Part shown: one piece after another, positions 49,001 to 56,838 of the stretch
Numbering within the stretch: the stretch's first letter is position 1
Layout of the letters: the number at the start of each line of letters is the position of its first letter
The notes under the pieces: model-generated
Told to the model about the DNA's origin: nothing
Seen by the model: the letters and a program-made list of their open reading frames with translations, nothing else
Databases searched by the model: none
Translations under genes and position numbers: made by a program
Source of the DNA: Amphibalanus amphitrite
Lineage: Eukaryota > Arthropoda > Thecostraca > Balanomorpha > Balanidae
Length of the DNA stretch: 64,000 nt
NCBI RefSeq assembly: GCF_019059575.1
Contig: NW_024881530.1
Coordinates: 930,001 to 994,000 of the forward strand
Direction: 5' to 3'

Positions 49001-52000
49001 CGCCATCTTCTATGCACATCTAGCGGACCTCAGACTAATCCAACATCAAAGAGAGTCTAAAATCCTAATCCGGCTAAACGGATGGAGATGCGACGGTGAA
49101 CATCGTCTCAGCACAAAGCTACCGGCACCACCCTAAAGCTTCAGCGAAGGTCACCAAACACCGCCGTCAGGGGTCATCAACCAGCACACCCAGTGCGCAC
49201 CAACTTTGACTACATGACCTTCCGTGACCCCATGGTGACCTTTCGCTGACCTCCGGCTGACCCAGGTTGACCTCAGATTGACCCGCTGACCTGTGAGGTA
49301 TCCAGCTGGCGGTACCTGCTGGGCGGCGGCGGCGCCTGTTTCAACTCCCGGGCGGGGGCGGGCGGGTGGCCGGGCGCCATCGACAGCAGGGCGGCCGCCG
49401 CCGCCGCCCCCGCCCACCACGCCGAATCGTACCACGTTTTGCGGGGCGGAACTCCGTACTTGAGCCGTGCCGCTGCCTCCCGCTCCGCCCAGCCGGGGTG
49501 GCGGCGGGTCAGACGACGGAGTTCCCTCACTGTGTACTCCATGGATCGACACCGAACGAACTGATGCCCGAAAAAGCGAGACACGACACTGCTCGGCGCG
49601 GCAGAACGCCCCAAGGCGCGACACGGCACGCCCGAAGGCGGCGCAGCGCGTTTGGCGGCCGCGGGTGGCGAGAAGGCATACACAGCCGTCGACAGGGAGC
49701 CGGTTCTCTCCGGACCGTCGCAGACAGGTGCGGGGCCAGCTGTGCCCGGCCCTCGCCGCGGCGACACAAGGTCAATTGTGCCACACGGCAGCAAGTGCGG
49801 ACGTCTTCATGGCGATTGATGCCGGCTTTTGAGGTAGCCGACAGTCTGAAAGCTTGTTTTCCGGTATCGCTGACTGCTGCGCAAACTGGATTTTCAGAGG
49901 TGTAGTAGCCGCTGAGCAAACAAACCCTGTGTTTGTTGCTGAATCAAAGTATTTGCCATAAAACTATACATCAAAAAGTAGCGTAAGCGAAAGTGGGGAA
50001 AAGGGTTGTGAATCTGGCTACACAACTCATGCAGGCTCTTGCCTTGTTACAGCAAGGAGCCCAATAATAAGAATAACAACCGTCTGCCTGTGTAAAAATA
50101 CTACTCGGAAAACAATTGCAGTCTCTATTAACCTCACGTAGTGAATCAGACCCACTCATGTTCACCCCGTCTCACCAGTGATTGAAGCGCCCCTCTCGAG
50201 TTGCTGCGGCCTCCAACTAAGTCCCCTCTCACCAGTCGCTGCGGGGCTCCCTTTCACCAGTCACTGCTGCACCTCTCACCAGTCGCTGCATCCACGGCTG
50301 CGGCATGGCGGCGGCCGCCATCTGGCGCCGCTGTACGGCCAGCTCCTCCACCGACTTCCCGTACGTCACGCTCTTCCGCAGCGGCATGGCGCGGCCGCCG
50401 CGCCGGAACCACGGCCTTCCCGAGCCCATCTGTGCGTCAGCAACAGACTGGGACCTCTGCGGCGGAGATTTCTGTGTCGGCGTCACGACAGCCTCGGGTC
50501 GCGGGTGGGGTCGCGCCTGTTCTGGCTGCCTCCTGGGGAATGTAGCAGCCCGCACCTCCTGCGGCGCCGGCCGGGGGACCACAGACGCCGAGCGGTGGCC
50601 GCCACGGGATCGTTCGCGCGCCGCCCTAGCCTCGGCCGCAGCCGCTGCCGCCGTGGAAGCCGAAGACGCCCGGTGGCTGGTGGTGCTGTTGGCAGCTGAT
50701 GAGCCACGCAGAGACTGAAACTGCTGAGACTGGCGGCGGAGCGACTCCAGCTGTTGGGCGGTCAGCGAGGCAGGCCGAGACTGGCCGGTGTGGCTGGCTG
50801 ATGGGTCTGCCGCTGGCTGAGGAGGGGGCTGGGAGCGAGGTCTCTCTGATGGTCGAACAGCTGCTGTCTGAGGTGCCGACTGGCTCGGCTGAGCTGTGAT
50901 CTTCTGTGCTGGAGTCGGTGGGGTGTTCTCCGCTAGGGGCGGCGGGGGCTTCTCTACTGTAGGTGGTGGGGTCGTCTCTGTTGAGGCCGGTCGAGCTGCA
51001 AGTTCTTCCTTTGTATGATGTTGGGCCCTTGGCTGACTCCCAGATGCCTCCTTCTCCACCGACTGCCGGCTCGTACTCGGCCTCGTTTGATAACCGTCGG
51101 GTTCTTCTCGAGTCTCCACCGTAGTAACACCCGATATGTGGCCGTTCGTCTGCTCGTCATGCACTTCAACCACCGTCTTCTTCACCTCTCCCTGCTCCAC
51201 CGCCGTCTCCGCTGTCACGTGACCGTTGACCTCGGCAGTCTCCGCCGCCGGCGCCGGACCGGGGGCAGGCTCGGCCTCAGTGGTCATCTTGTACACATTC
51301 GGCGGGTCCGGGCCGCACTGAGCCTGCCGTGGACGGCGCTGTCGCCGCGTCCCGGAGCTCACAGCTGTGGCACCGCCGGTCACACAGATGTGGTGCTGAG
51401 TCGGACACGTCACCAGGTCGCACCTGCGGGCTGTCGGCACAGCAGACCTCGCGTGGGACGAACGGTGAAGGTCGCGGCGGTGTCATCGGTAGAGCAATGG
51501 AAAGGGTTGGGGCGACCTGATTACGCTCTGCACGGTGCGTGCGAAGTTTCCTTGATGTGATGAAATGGCGAATGTAGAACATTTGGAGCATTTAGCTAAG
51601 ATGATCAGATGCCATCACAACAGGAGCTTTTACCCCATCATGGATCTGAATATGTTGCGGATGCAAAGCTGAGCCTTAACAATTGAACCGGGAGACCCGT
51701 GCGCTTCCAGAACCATAAAATAACCTTATCCTGCAACAAGTCATTACTCATATCACTGCAGTGTCACTGTGAACGGAAAATCCTCCGGCGAGAACGTCTG
51801 CACTCTACCGTATGCTAGCAAAACTAACGACTTGAGACAACCGACGAAAGAGGGCAGCACAAACAACGCTATCAAACTGCGAACAATCCGTGTCAAGTCC
51901 AGAAAAAAGTGAGCGATAAAACTGCACACTGAGCACGTGAGCCAAACAGCCGGTCTGCCAGCTCACGCCAAATTCAGCTCCAAGGACAGCACTAATTACT

Positions 52001-55000
52001 TGTCAAACATGTGCGGCGGCCAGAAAAATCCAGTGTCGGATAATGGATGAACGGTAGGCGGATCCGATCTGGTCACCTGCCGCGCCGCCACATTTGTGAC
52101 ATGAGTTACAACGGCGATAATCTCTGCAGGACGGGGGCCATCCGCCGTCATAAAATACCACGACACCCAACAGTTTTATTTCTGGAATCAGGGGACTATC
52201 GCATGCTATTACACAGGTCATCCGTATTAAAATTCCAGAGACAAGATAAGAAACCTGTCAGCCCACGGTGCTAATCGTTTGACATTGAGTAGACGCATTG
52301 AGGAATGTTAGCTATATTTATACAATAGTTCCGTGTCGGGATTCGAGCCCGTGCCGTGCGCAGTGATGACTCACCTCCCGGATGGCGTGGCTGACGGCGG
52401 CCTTCTGCAGGGTTCCGCTCTGTCCGGAGATAGGGGCCACCAGCTGGTACCCGCCCGAGGACGAGGCCGACGGCACCACACTCGACTGTACACAGAACGG
52501 AACAGAAAAGGTCAATTCAGATAACCCGCAGTGATTCATATAGCATCTTTCAATAATAGTGAACAATCGACATAGCTCTCCCCGTCATTGCTGTCCAATC
52601 AGAGCCAGACACGCATCATACTAGATACACGGCCACGGGTAATAAAACACGCATTATAAACGGAATTCGCATTGGGCATTAGTCTAAACTTTGCTATTAA
52701 CAAGTACTTCTTCTGCTCATGGATTTCAAGTAAGTAATTGATATTCCTGTAAAGCACACTCATCGACTCACCCACCAACGTTTGTCACGCATGAGCGAAA
52801 GATTAGTGGCTAAGAAACCTTGCGGTAGGTGATGAGAATCATGCAATAAAATGCCAATAACGACTCTCCATTGCTGACCTGCTGCTGGACGAGCTGTTTC
52901 TCCTGTTCCTCCAGCTGCGCCACCAGCTCGGGCGTCAGCTCGAGGCCCATGTAGTCGGTCAGCGACGGGTACAGGTGGGCAAACTGCTCCTGGCCGGGCG
53001 CCACCGGCATCAGAGGCCTCACCGGGTACGGCAGGCCCTCCGGGGCGGGCGGTGCGCCGGCCGCCGCCTGCTCTGCCTGTGAGAGGGCGGTGTGGCGTCA
53101 GCGGAGAGGGAGGACAGTGGGGATTAACGACAGTCGACAGGCTGCGAGAATGAAGGCCGTCGGCAGCCAGCGATAACAGCAACAGTACATGGTCATCTGT
53201 CAGTAAAAACGGCGGGAATGAGCGGCTGTCGACGGACAGTGTTAACCCTCGCCCTGGCAGGGGGGGGGTCGATGCGACCCCCCCCTAAGGTTTTTCGAAG
53301 ATAGCGTAAAAACGGCGGCGCGCAGCGCCGCCAAATTTGGCACAGCCTATGGGGCAACCTTTTTACATATGACCTGAAAATTTCAGGTCCGAGTGACCTA
53401 GGGTCAGGTCACCAGGTCAGAAAAACCGGTACAAGGTCATGGTCAAATTTCAATTTTCTTTTTGCACCTGTCCAACTCACAGTTTTTGACTGATTTCCTT
53501 TAAACTTTCAGGATGTGCTAAGTTCACCGAGTTGTATAACATATAGTTCGGGTTTTTTTGAGGTCACTGACCTGAGGTCAGTTAGAGGTCATTACGTCGT
53601 AATGTTAAGCCTATGGGAAAATACTAAATTAGGAAAATACTGGAGATATCCGCTTCGTTCCATCACTTTTGCGCTTTGAAACCACAGTACTTAACAGCAG
53701 GTCACTTGGTGCTTCTTTGTTTGGTGTACTTATCCATGGGTCAGGTCAAATGAGGTCAACTGAGGTCAAATGACGTTTTTGCCAATAACTTGGCACATAA
53801 TGACGCTAGAGCTTAAAAAATGGTATCATTGTGTTCCTGGTGATCAGCCGAATCGAATGATATGCAATATGATGCAATTTGGTTAACTTGAACTTAATTT
53901 ATAAATTTAAGTTTACTTAAAATTTAAGAAAAACTTTAAGTACACTTAAGCAAGCTAAAAAGTATATCATTCGACGCGCCTTGACGTGCTGAGTTCACTG
54001 GTACTTTTCTTTTTGCTCTATCTTAATTAGGTCAAAAGTTATAAGCGAAAAACTTTTGACCTGTTTTTAGCGAAATATTTACATTTATACCCCCCAAAAC
54101 CCCCCTAAATATTGACCTAGAGCAACCAAATTTGCACAGGGGCGAGAACTCCAGGGGGCCCACCTACCTATCAAATTTGGTGTTTCTAGGTGCCATAGGA
54201 GCCAATCGCGAGGGGGGGGGGGGTCGCATCGAGCCTTGGACTGCCGAGTGACGTCACTACTGTTCAATATGCCGACGATACGCAGCTATTAGTATCCGGC
54301 AGCAAGCGTGACATCCAGAGAATCATCAGCAGCATGGAACACGCACTCAGCTATGTGTACAACTGGTTCTGTCACAACGGGATGAAGTTGAACACCAAGA
54401 AGACACAGATGGTTGTGCTGGGAACACCCGCGATGCTCCGTACGCTGCCGCCTGTTGTTGTCCGCTTCTGTGGCAATGTTATAGCCGACTCGAGAGAGGT
54501 TAAAAACCTCGGTGTGTTCATTGATCGCCACCTCAGCTTTGAGACACATGTGACATACATCACAAGGAAGTGTACAGGCATATTGATAGGGTAATCTCAT
54601 GCGCGCCATGTCATGCCAAAACAGACGCTGAAGGTGCTTGTTGAGGCACTCGTCCTGTCCGTGGTTCGATACTGCCTATCCGTCTACGGCTCATGCGGAG
54701 TCACCCAGCGCGACCGTGTACAGAAGATTGTCAACTTCTGTGCCCGTGTAGTGACAGGGAAGCGCCGTTTCGACCATATTAGCGGTGAGATACAGCGGCT
54801 CCGTTGGCTCAAGGTAGAGCAGCTGATCGACTACCACACCGTGTGTGCGCTGGCGAGTGTTATCGTGACCCAGCAGCCTGAGTACCTATGTGGAACTATT
54901 GGACCGAGATCGAGCCAAAGGCACACCTACAGAACGAGACAAGCCGATCTATTCAGCCGCCCCAACATACGCACTGAATCCGGTAGGCGGAGAATGTGTT

Positions 55001-56838
55001 ACCGTGGCGTGACACTGCTCAACGGTATAGGGGCAGATCCCTGTGAGCCCGGGTTCCGTAGTGCTGTCAGAGCGGTCGTCGGATCTGTCGATCCTCAGTG
55101 ATGATCGGAGTGAATTGATGTATGAGTGGTATGCGTGTGGAACGTGAATGTGGCCTAAATTCGTCCTTTTTGTACTTGTAACTGACGTGAAAGAGTGAAA
55201 GCCATGGTGAGTGGACTTCTTTTGAATAAATCTGAATTCTGAATTCTGAATTCTGAATTCGACCCCCCCCCCCCCCTGCCAGGCCGTGTTATGAAAAATG
55301 CCCTGCCAGGGCGAGGGTTAAGAGAGAGGAAGGAGAATGAATGGTCATAGACAGCCAGCAACAGCGGCGAGGATAAACATTAAACCCCGGCCCTAACCGT
55401 CAACAGAGCAGCGAGAATGACTGGCCGATCGTCCATAACGTAACTCGAAACTCTGTCCTGCATCTCAGCTGGTAAAGCGCTGGACTCCCGATTGTGCGGA
55501 AAACGGCGCTTGAGGTAATTTCCCCATCATATGCTGATAAGAGCCTGCTCGCCAAGCACTGCTTAGGTAGAGATTTAGCTTCATTGATCCATCCATTCAA
55601 AACATTGGAATTGAATTGCTAAGAAACTAGGGTAACCACTGAGTACAATTGACCAAGAACCTGTGGTCTTCAAATGGTTGATTTATTGGGTCCAGCTGTA
55701 TCACCCCTGCTAGGGAAATGTTTCACATTCACATAAGATGTAAATTCAGATTTCAGAGTGCTAAAAGAATGAAAAATCACAAGAAATTTTCATACAGCTT
55801 ACACATTTCCCTGCCCCTTTGTTGCATTTATAGCCTGTAAATAGCATTCAAAAGCATATATGCTCCCAATGCATGCACTATGCAGACCAGCCTCAGACCA
55901 ACCTCAGTTGAAAATATAGTGTAAAAGGAATAAATGTCTACAAACTTTTATTTCTTGCTCTCTGAAAGTGATATGAATGAAGAAACAGGAGAGAGAAACT
56001 AGAAGAGGGAAAGCATACCTAATGAGCATTGTGCATATTGTACCACAAAACAAGAATACTAATTCTGAAAATGTAGACTCAATCTGAATCACTTTTTATA
56101 AAATGGGTAGCAAAAATGGGCAAAGTCCCCAGGGGTCAAGAGAACTGCAAATTAATGGTCTAGAGATTGGAGAATAGTCCATTCCTTATCTAATATGCAT
56201 CTCCTATAAATATAATGCATCAGCTTGCCTTGCCTCACTTAGCTGTCAATGTCATGCATGGAGCTGTCCAGCAACACAGTCCAAATGAAGCATCCTGCCT
56301 GCGCTCGGAAGCATGCATTTACAATAAAGGTTGATAAAATGACTAACCCTGCACATCTTTATGAATAATCAAGGAAAAATGTCATGTCTCACAGTGTTGC
56401 AGCCCCTGCAGCATAAAAACCAGGAGTAATGAAAGAAGCATACATCCCAGAGATCATTCATTTTTCCTTGTGAGAGAATCTCCTATGCTCTTTATGAGCA
56501 TTACCCCTTCCATTTGTCAGTGGCATATCATAACAAACCATGTGGAATATTAACCCAATTTCTAGCACCAGACCAGCAGGCACCAGTGTTTCCGCACCAC
56601 ATTCTGATTCCTGCCTTGGAAAGGATATACCTACTGTGGTGTTCAGCTCTGTGGGCTGGCTGGGATTGGGTGGCTGTGTTCCTACCTAGGGTTAAGTCCA
56701 TGCAGCACAGATTGTTGCTGCATTGGCATGGACCTGAAAAATCAGGATGCCGTCACAAATAAACATTTAATACTTACCCGAACCATCTGGTCCACCTTCA
56801 TGTCCTCCAGAGATGGATACAACTGAGACATCTTGGCA
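34026..56838 (-). CDS. SDCBP (syntenin): Syntenin (SDCBP family) tandem-PDZ scaffold protein, complete coding gene, 8 coding exons
   Basis: Syntenins are cytosolic and membrane-associated adaptors. In characterised animals they bind syndecan tails and phosphoinositides and link to ALIX in endosome and exosome formation. Coding exons by position: 56830-56777, 53076-52879, 52485-52375, 48528-48420, 48038-47929, 36697-36568, 34976-34826, 34080-34026. All introns are GT-AG and every phase agrees, giving 305 residues (human syntenin-1 has 298). Residues 4-8 and 53-57 both read LYPSL. PDZ1 spans about 119-197 with carboxylate loop VGLR at 132-135; PDZ2 spans about 200-280 with loop VGFQ at 216-219. 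The runs [29 protein letters not shown] and LMDHSIPDF are family hallmarks. An acceptor eight bases before the ATG shows that at least one untranslated 5' exon lies upstream of 56838; I could not place it. I see no AATAAA in the first kilobase after the stop. Confidence 0.95.
34299..34505. mobile_element. Long-hairpin insertion in syntenin intron 7 between 14-bp direct repeats
   Basis: CTACTACAGTTTAG occurs at 34285-34298 and again at 34506-34519. The 207 bp between form a hairpin with axis near 34388. The inner arm CAAGCAATTACCCAACGTTT is perfect and the outer arm (TGACATATAAAAGCATGTATGG) is imperfect. It has no coding capacity. Confidence 0.8.
34826..34976 (-). CDS. SDCBP (syntenin): Syntenin coding exon 7 (second half of PDZ2, residues 238-287)
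   Basis: The acceptor is catgccag and the donor AAACG|gtcagt; it is 151 bp, phase 1 to phase 2. It encodes [20 protein letters not shown], then a diverged [12 protein letters not shown] and the strongly conserved [17 protein letters not shown]. Confidence 0.96.
34977..36567. other. Syntenin intron 6, with a GC-rich CpG patch at 35740-35970
   Basis: No exon or known repeat was found. The CpG-rich patch could be regulatory or an alternative first exon but has no supporting splice or protein signal. Confidence 0.4.
36568..36697 (-). CDS. SDCBP (syntenin): Syntenin coding exon 6 (PDZ1-PDZ2 junction and first half of PDZ2, residues 195-237)
   Basis: The acceptor is ctggccgacag and the donor AACG|gtacgc; it is 130 bp, phase 0 to phase 1. 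It encodes [18 protein letters not shown] and then [24 protein letters not shown]. This is the most conserved stretch of the syntenin family, with PDZ2 loop VGF. Confidence 0.96.
36698..38884. other. Left part of syntenin intron 5, nothing supported
   Basis: Mostly AT-rich; a short GTATGTC triplet repeat lies at about 37150. No gene or element termini were recognised. Confidence 0.4.
38885..39300 (+). repeat. Dispersed repeat R, copy 2
   Basis: A diverged copy of 21640-22065 that ends where the Tc1-like terminus begins (39301). Confidence 0.8.
39301..39770 (-). pseudogene. Tc1/mariner-type transposase remnant with one terminal repeat
   Basis: On the minus strand, 39586-39566 encodes NSIENLW and the next codons [12 protein letters not shown], matching the NPIENLW region before the third catalytic residue of Tc1-like transposases. 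A candidate terminus TACAGGGGGTGTAACGAAAT begins at 39301, in the Tc1 style with TA. The rest of the transposase is frameshifted or missing, and no opposite terminus was found. Confidence 0.65.
39771..42259. other. Middle of syntenin intron 5, nothing supported
   Basis: AT-rich, low-CpG DNA without recognisable exons or paired element termini, ending at the 5' LTR. Confidence 0.4.
42260..42830 (+). repeat. 5' LTR, split by a retroposon insertion
   Basis: It begins TGTTGCGATG and ends GCTCTAACA (TG...CA). It matches 44828-45059 except for an inserted 326-bp element between 12-bp duplications at 42386-42397 and 42724-42735. It contains the GC-rich CpG-bearing block and a GATATAAG promoter-like motif also present in the 3' copy. 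Confidence 0.85.
42398..42723 (+). mobile_element. SINE-like retroposon inserted in the 5' LTR
   Basis: It is flanked by the perfect 12-bp repeat ACCGGGCGTGGT, which occurs once in the 3' LTR, so the insertion is demonstrated by comparison of the two LTRs. It ends in an A-rich tail of the AACAAACAAACAA type. A related copy lies inverted at about 13083-13390. I see no clear A/B box, so it may be a short LINE 3' end rather than a tRNA-headed SINE. Confidence 0.8.
42855..43165 (+). pseudogene. C-terminal fragment of a Ty3/gypsy-type integrase
   Basis: The frame reads [18 protein letters not shown], then after a small shift in a GA-repeat [18 protein letters not shown] and NQLKP. This is the pattern of the C-terminal GPY/F module of metavirid integrases, in which GPY (here GPG) is followed by VTYxxRD and a final HxNxLKP. 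The catalytic core and zinc finger are absent. A basic tail follows to a stop at about 43163. Confidence 0.65.
43282..43293 (+). promoter_or_regulatory. Splice acceptor two bases before the env-position ORF
   Basis: The sequence tttgtttcag ends at 43291 and the ATG starts at 43294. An acceptor this close to an env-position start is how spliced subgenomic env mRNAs are made in other LTR elements. Here it suggests that the third ORF was expressed by splicing. A GGTAGGG at about 43161 or a more 5' site could be the donor. Confidence 0.5.
43294..44725 (+). pseudogene. Coiled-coil plus SGNH/GDSL hydrolase ORF in the env position, broken by a MITE and a stop
   Basis: SGNH hydrolases are Ser-His-Asp esterases and lipases. 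The frame from 43294 starts with a charged helix (EEELKRLRT...[12 protein letters not shown]) predicted to be a coiled coil, then a Gly/Pro-rich linker. Block I is IIGDSLVHH (nucleophile Ser at about residue 200). A 236-bp MITE at 43959-44194 interrupts the frame and shifts it. After it come block III IWLGGND (about 44292-44313), an MGPTPRP stretch, and block [11 protein letters not shown] with Asp at 44651 and His at 44660. A TGA lies in frame between the MITE and block III. The stop is TAG 44723-44725. This copy is dead. Esterase domains are known in CR1-type LINE ORF1 proteins; here the flanks are LTRs and an integrase tail. Confidence 0.65.
43959..44194. mobile_element. MITE inserted in the SGNH ORF
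   Basis: Terminal inverted repeats CCCAATCTCACCAAGTGCGG (left) and its complement (right), about 26 bp, bound 236 bp. A second internal pair of the same motif lies near 44058-44095, suggesting a head-to-head pair. The flanks GCTAAACG and CCGCTACG could be a diverged 8-bp target duplication. Confidence 0.8.
44815..44827 (+). other. Polypurine tract of the LTR element
   Basis: GTGGGGGGAGGAG directly precedes the TG of the 3' LTR, the position and composition of a plus-strand priming site. Confidence 0.8.
44828..45060 (+). repeat. 3' LTR
   Basis: It begins TGTTGCGATG directly after a GTGGGGGGAGGAG polypurine tract and ends GCTCTAACG. It is near-identical to the uninterrupted parts of 42260-42830. 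The last base differs from the expected CA end. Confidence 0.85.
45060..47888 (+). mobile_element. CR1/Jockey-like LINE, 5' end missing, antisense in syntenin intron 5
   Basis: It contains the end of an apurinic-type endonuclease and a complete reverse transcriptase in one long frame, a short 3' UTR and a tail of about five ATACA units ending near 47888. The 5' end is cut off exactly at the LTR boundary (45060). The tail ends about 40 bp from the syntenin exon 5 donor. No RNase H domain is seen. Confidence 0.9.
45089..47698 (+). CDS. LINE ORF2: endonuclease (partial) and reverse transcriptase
   Basis: The frame is open for about 869 codons and continues upstream ([15 protein letters not shown]) to the LTR, so the GTG or ATG near its start is not the native start. 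Endonuclease features are [16 protein letters not shown] and SLLDVFIVN, with SPHRF where SDH is usual. RT features in order are [55 protein letters not shown] (PQG is usual), [10 protein letters not shown] and [11 protein letters not shown]. The thumb-like end with VRYCLSVYG is typical of CR1/L2/Jockey groups. There are no internal stops, so this is a recent copy, but without a start it is probably not autonomous. Confidence 0.9.
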   Translation: MAVLSRAGMETKKIDVPAPRSDDSKLESLWQLHRWGRQEVVVGAVYRAPRRTAAALDADFSELDAQYQHVTLRYPGRPVIIGGDLNCCMLADPSSHAGCERLTAFLNRYSLTQTISTPTYSTGSLLDVFIVNRSFVLKSGTRFCHFSPHRFIRMICDIPRFRRKPTVTKARMFRNIDIADYHLDLSCCDWSQVYLSDTVSDKWDYLVDAVRGVLDRHAPVRSVKIRNPSAPPLSAATRDLMARRAAALSSRGHGSDEYRAANRAVRAAVRADSRSDIEGRIAADGPASVWRNLRRVVSGKRDSHVTFPRVNGDTLNQFFVDVGANIVSDLNSGVHESSRQVPVRLQRVGSCGFTVQPVSLEFLKNVVFSMRNSSARGSDGLCIRVFKMSFSVIGPVLLHVVNSCLSMNDIPASWKHAQIHPILKSGDPNNPANYRPISILPVISKVVEKVVQRQLQHYLSSNSLLSPTQHGFRPHHCTESALLQISDRALAGMDQGHISLLCLLDLSKAFDVISHSKLLDKLELHGIDTAWFRNYLDGHTQSVAISASQSSPPLNISQGVFQGSSLGPLLFSIVVNDLSLYAGDSFIIQYADDTQVLVSGHKSELPDLILKLEASLQSLGDYFHSNGLKLNESKFELLPIGSRQNLRDLPPFTVKFRQAVLSPCTEAKNLGVTFDRHLTWDSHVSQLSQKCFGILIGLSHIRHYLPSGTLPILVSALVLSHVRYCLSVYGNGSAKNLATINKILNFAARIISGKKKFDHISSVRASLGWPDPSTMVQAQTLNILHKARRTGQPESLAALFATNAERPDRSRSTRQDHLLSLPRIHGSAAGKRQFVYRAAAGYNALPREFWDMSTSMFTSKVLELLSSVT
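47929..48038 (-). CDS. SDCBP (syntenin): Syntenin coding exon 5 (second half of PDZ1, residues 158-194)
   Basis: The acceptor is gttcctcag and the donor AAG|gtgaga; it is 110 bp, phase 1 to phase 0. It encodes [19 protein letters not shown], near-identical to human LRFGDQVLQINGENCAGW. Only about 40 bp separate this donor from the repeat tail of an antisense LINE. Confidence 0.95.
48420..48528 (-). CDS. SDCBP (syntenin): Syntenin coding exon 4 (first half of PDZ1, residues 122-157 plus one base)
   Basis: The acceptor is cctcgtcag and the donor GCCG|gtaagg; it is 109 bp, phase 0 to phase 1. It encodes [14 protein letters not shown] with the PDZ carboxylate-binding loop, then [17 protein letters not shown]. 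This matches human VILCKDQDGKIGLR and GIFVQLVQANSPA. Confidence 0.95.
49273..49560 (-). CDS. Second exon of the nested gene model (95 residues and stop)
   Basis: The acceptor gggcatcag lies behind a T-run (ctcgctttttcgggcatcag) and gives a phase-0 join with the previous donor. It encodes [20 protein letters not shown], then [20 protein letters not shown] and a WYDSAWW patch, followed by an Ala-rich weakly hydrophobic run and a Pro-rich tail. The frame ends at TGA 49275-49273, but CAG|gtcagc at 49291 is a usable donor, so the exon may instead stop there. The basic/aromatic block has the composition of a folded or binding segment. Family unknown. Confidence 0.5.
   Translation of the reverse strand, partial: FVRCRSMEYTVRELRRLTRRHPGWAEREAAARLKYGVPPRKTWYDSAWWAGAAAAAALLSMAPGHPPAPARELKQAPPPPSRYRQLDTSQVSGSI
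50280..51287 (-). CDS. First exon of a gene model nested in syntenin intron 3 (low-complexity protein, 336 codons)
   Basis: A long open frame begins at ATG 51287-51285 (context ACAAG-ATG, A at -3; [10 protein letters not shown]) and is exactly 336 codons to donor CTG|gtgaga. It lies in the intron between syntenin exons 3 and 4, on the same strand. The protein is rich in Pro, Ser, Ala, Gln, Arg and Glu and looks disordered: an acidic [14 protein letters not shown]-type start, a Pro-rich middle, Ser/Arg-rich repeats, and a more ordered-looking end containing [21 protein letters not shown] do not recognise the family. Support is the long frame, the Kozak context and an in-frame splice to a second ORF. 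It could also be an alternative syntenin exon or a chance frame in GC-rich DNA; the ordered patch argues mildly against chance. Confidence 0.55.
52375..52485 (-). CDS. SDCBP (syntenin): Syntenin coding exon 3 (residues 85-121)
   Basis: The acceptor is gtgtacag and the donor GAG|gtgagt; it is 111 bp and phase 0 at both ends. It encodes the segment before PDZ1, including [12 protein letters not shown] (compare YMVAPVTGND in human syntenin) and ending AIRE, which leads into the first PDZ strand. Confidence 0.92.
52879..53076 (-). CDS. SDCBP (syntenin): Syntenin coding exon 2 (residues 19-84)
   Basis: The acceptor is cctctcacag and the donor CAG|gtcagc; both ends are phase 0 and the length is 198 bp. 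It encodes an Ala/Pro-rich linker and then [18 protein letters not shown], equivalent to the human LYPELSQYMGL region that binds the ALIX V domain. A Gln/Glu-rich helix-like stretch follows. An open frame runs on past the donor, but the GTCAGC donor is the one that fits the next exon and the family alignment. Confidence 0.9.
53246..55317. mobile_element. piggyBac-type TTAA-flanked element in syntenin intron 1, carrying a nested LINE
   Basis: Perfect 17-bp inverted termini CCCTCGCCCTGGCAGGG are each flanked by TTAA (53242-53245 and 55318-55321). TTAA duplication and a CCC start are piggyBac hallmarks. Poly-G/poly-C runs and an inner GGTCGATGCGACC-type palindrome lie just inside the left end. 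The interior has several AGGTCA/TGACCT-rich repeats and no transposase, so it is a non-autonomous copy. The LINE at 54236-55260 interrupts it. Confidence 0.85.
54236..55260 (+). pseudogene. 5'-truncated CR1-like LINE reverse transcriptase, nested in the piggyBac-type element
   Basis: The frame starts at the RT catalytic motif ([14 protein letters not shown], about 54261) and continues through [26 protein letters not shown] and [13 protein letters not shown] to a stop at 55099-55101. One in-frame TAA at 54592-54594 breaks it. The tail is four CTGAATT units ending near 55260. It is clearly a different copy from the LINE at 45-47.9 kb, as the motifs are diverged. Confidence 0.85.
55322..56776. 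other. Syntenin intron 1, unique AT-rich DNA
   Basis: Apart from the tRNA-like fragment near 55450 I see no element termini or exon. Confidence 0.4.
55448..55515 (+). other. tRNA-like D-arm/anticodon-arm fragment
   Basis: CTCAGCTGGTAAAGCGCTGG followed by ACTCCCGAT resembles the 5' half of a Lys/Arg-type tRNA. No B box follows. Possibly a decayed SINE head in syntenin intron 1. Confidence 0.3.
56777..56838 (-). CDS. SDCBP (syntenin): Syntenin exon with start codon (residues 1-18)
   Basis: The ATG is at 56830-56828, in context CCAAG-ATG. It encodes [18 protein letters not shown], matching the syntenin N-terminus with its LYPSL motif. The donor CGG|gtaagt ends the exon in phase 0. On the 5' side an acceptor tttgtttcag precedes eight untranslated bases, so a non-coding first exon must exist further upstream. 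Confidence 0.93.

Noticed and set aside
52321-52360. GGCTCGAATCC B-box-like word near syntenin exon 3
   Set aside because: No A box at the right distance; it sits in the intron just past the donor and is probably chance.
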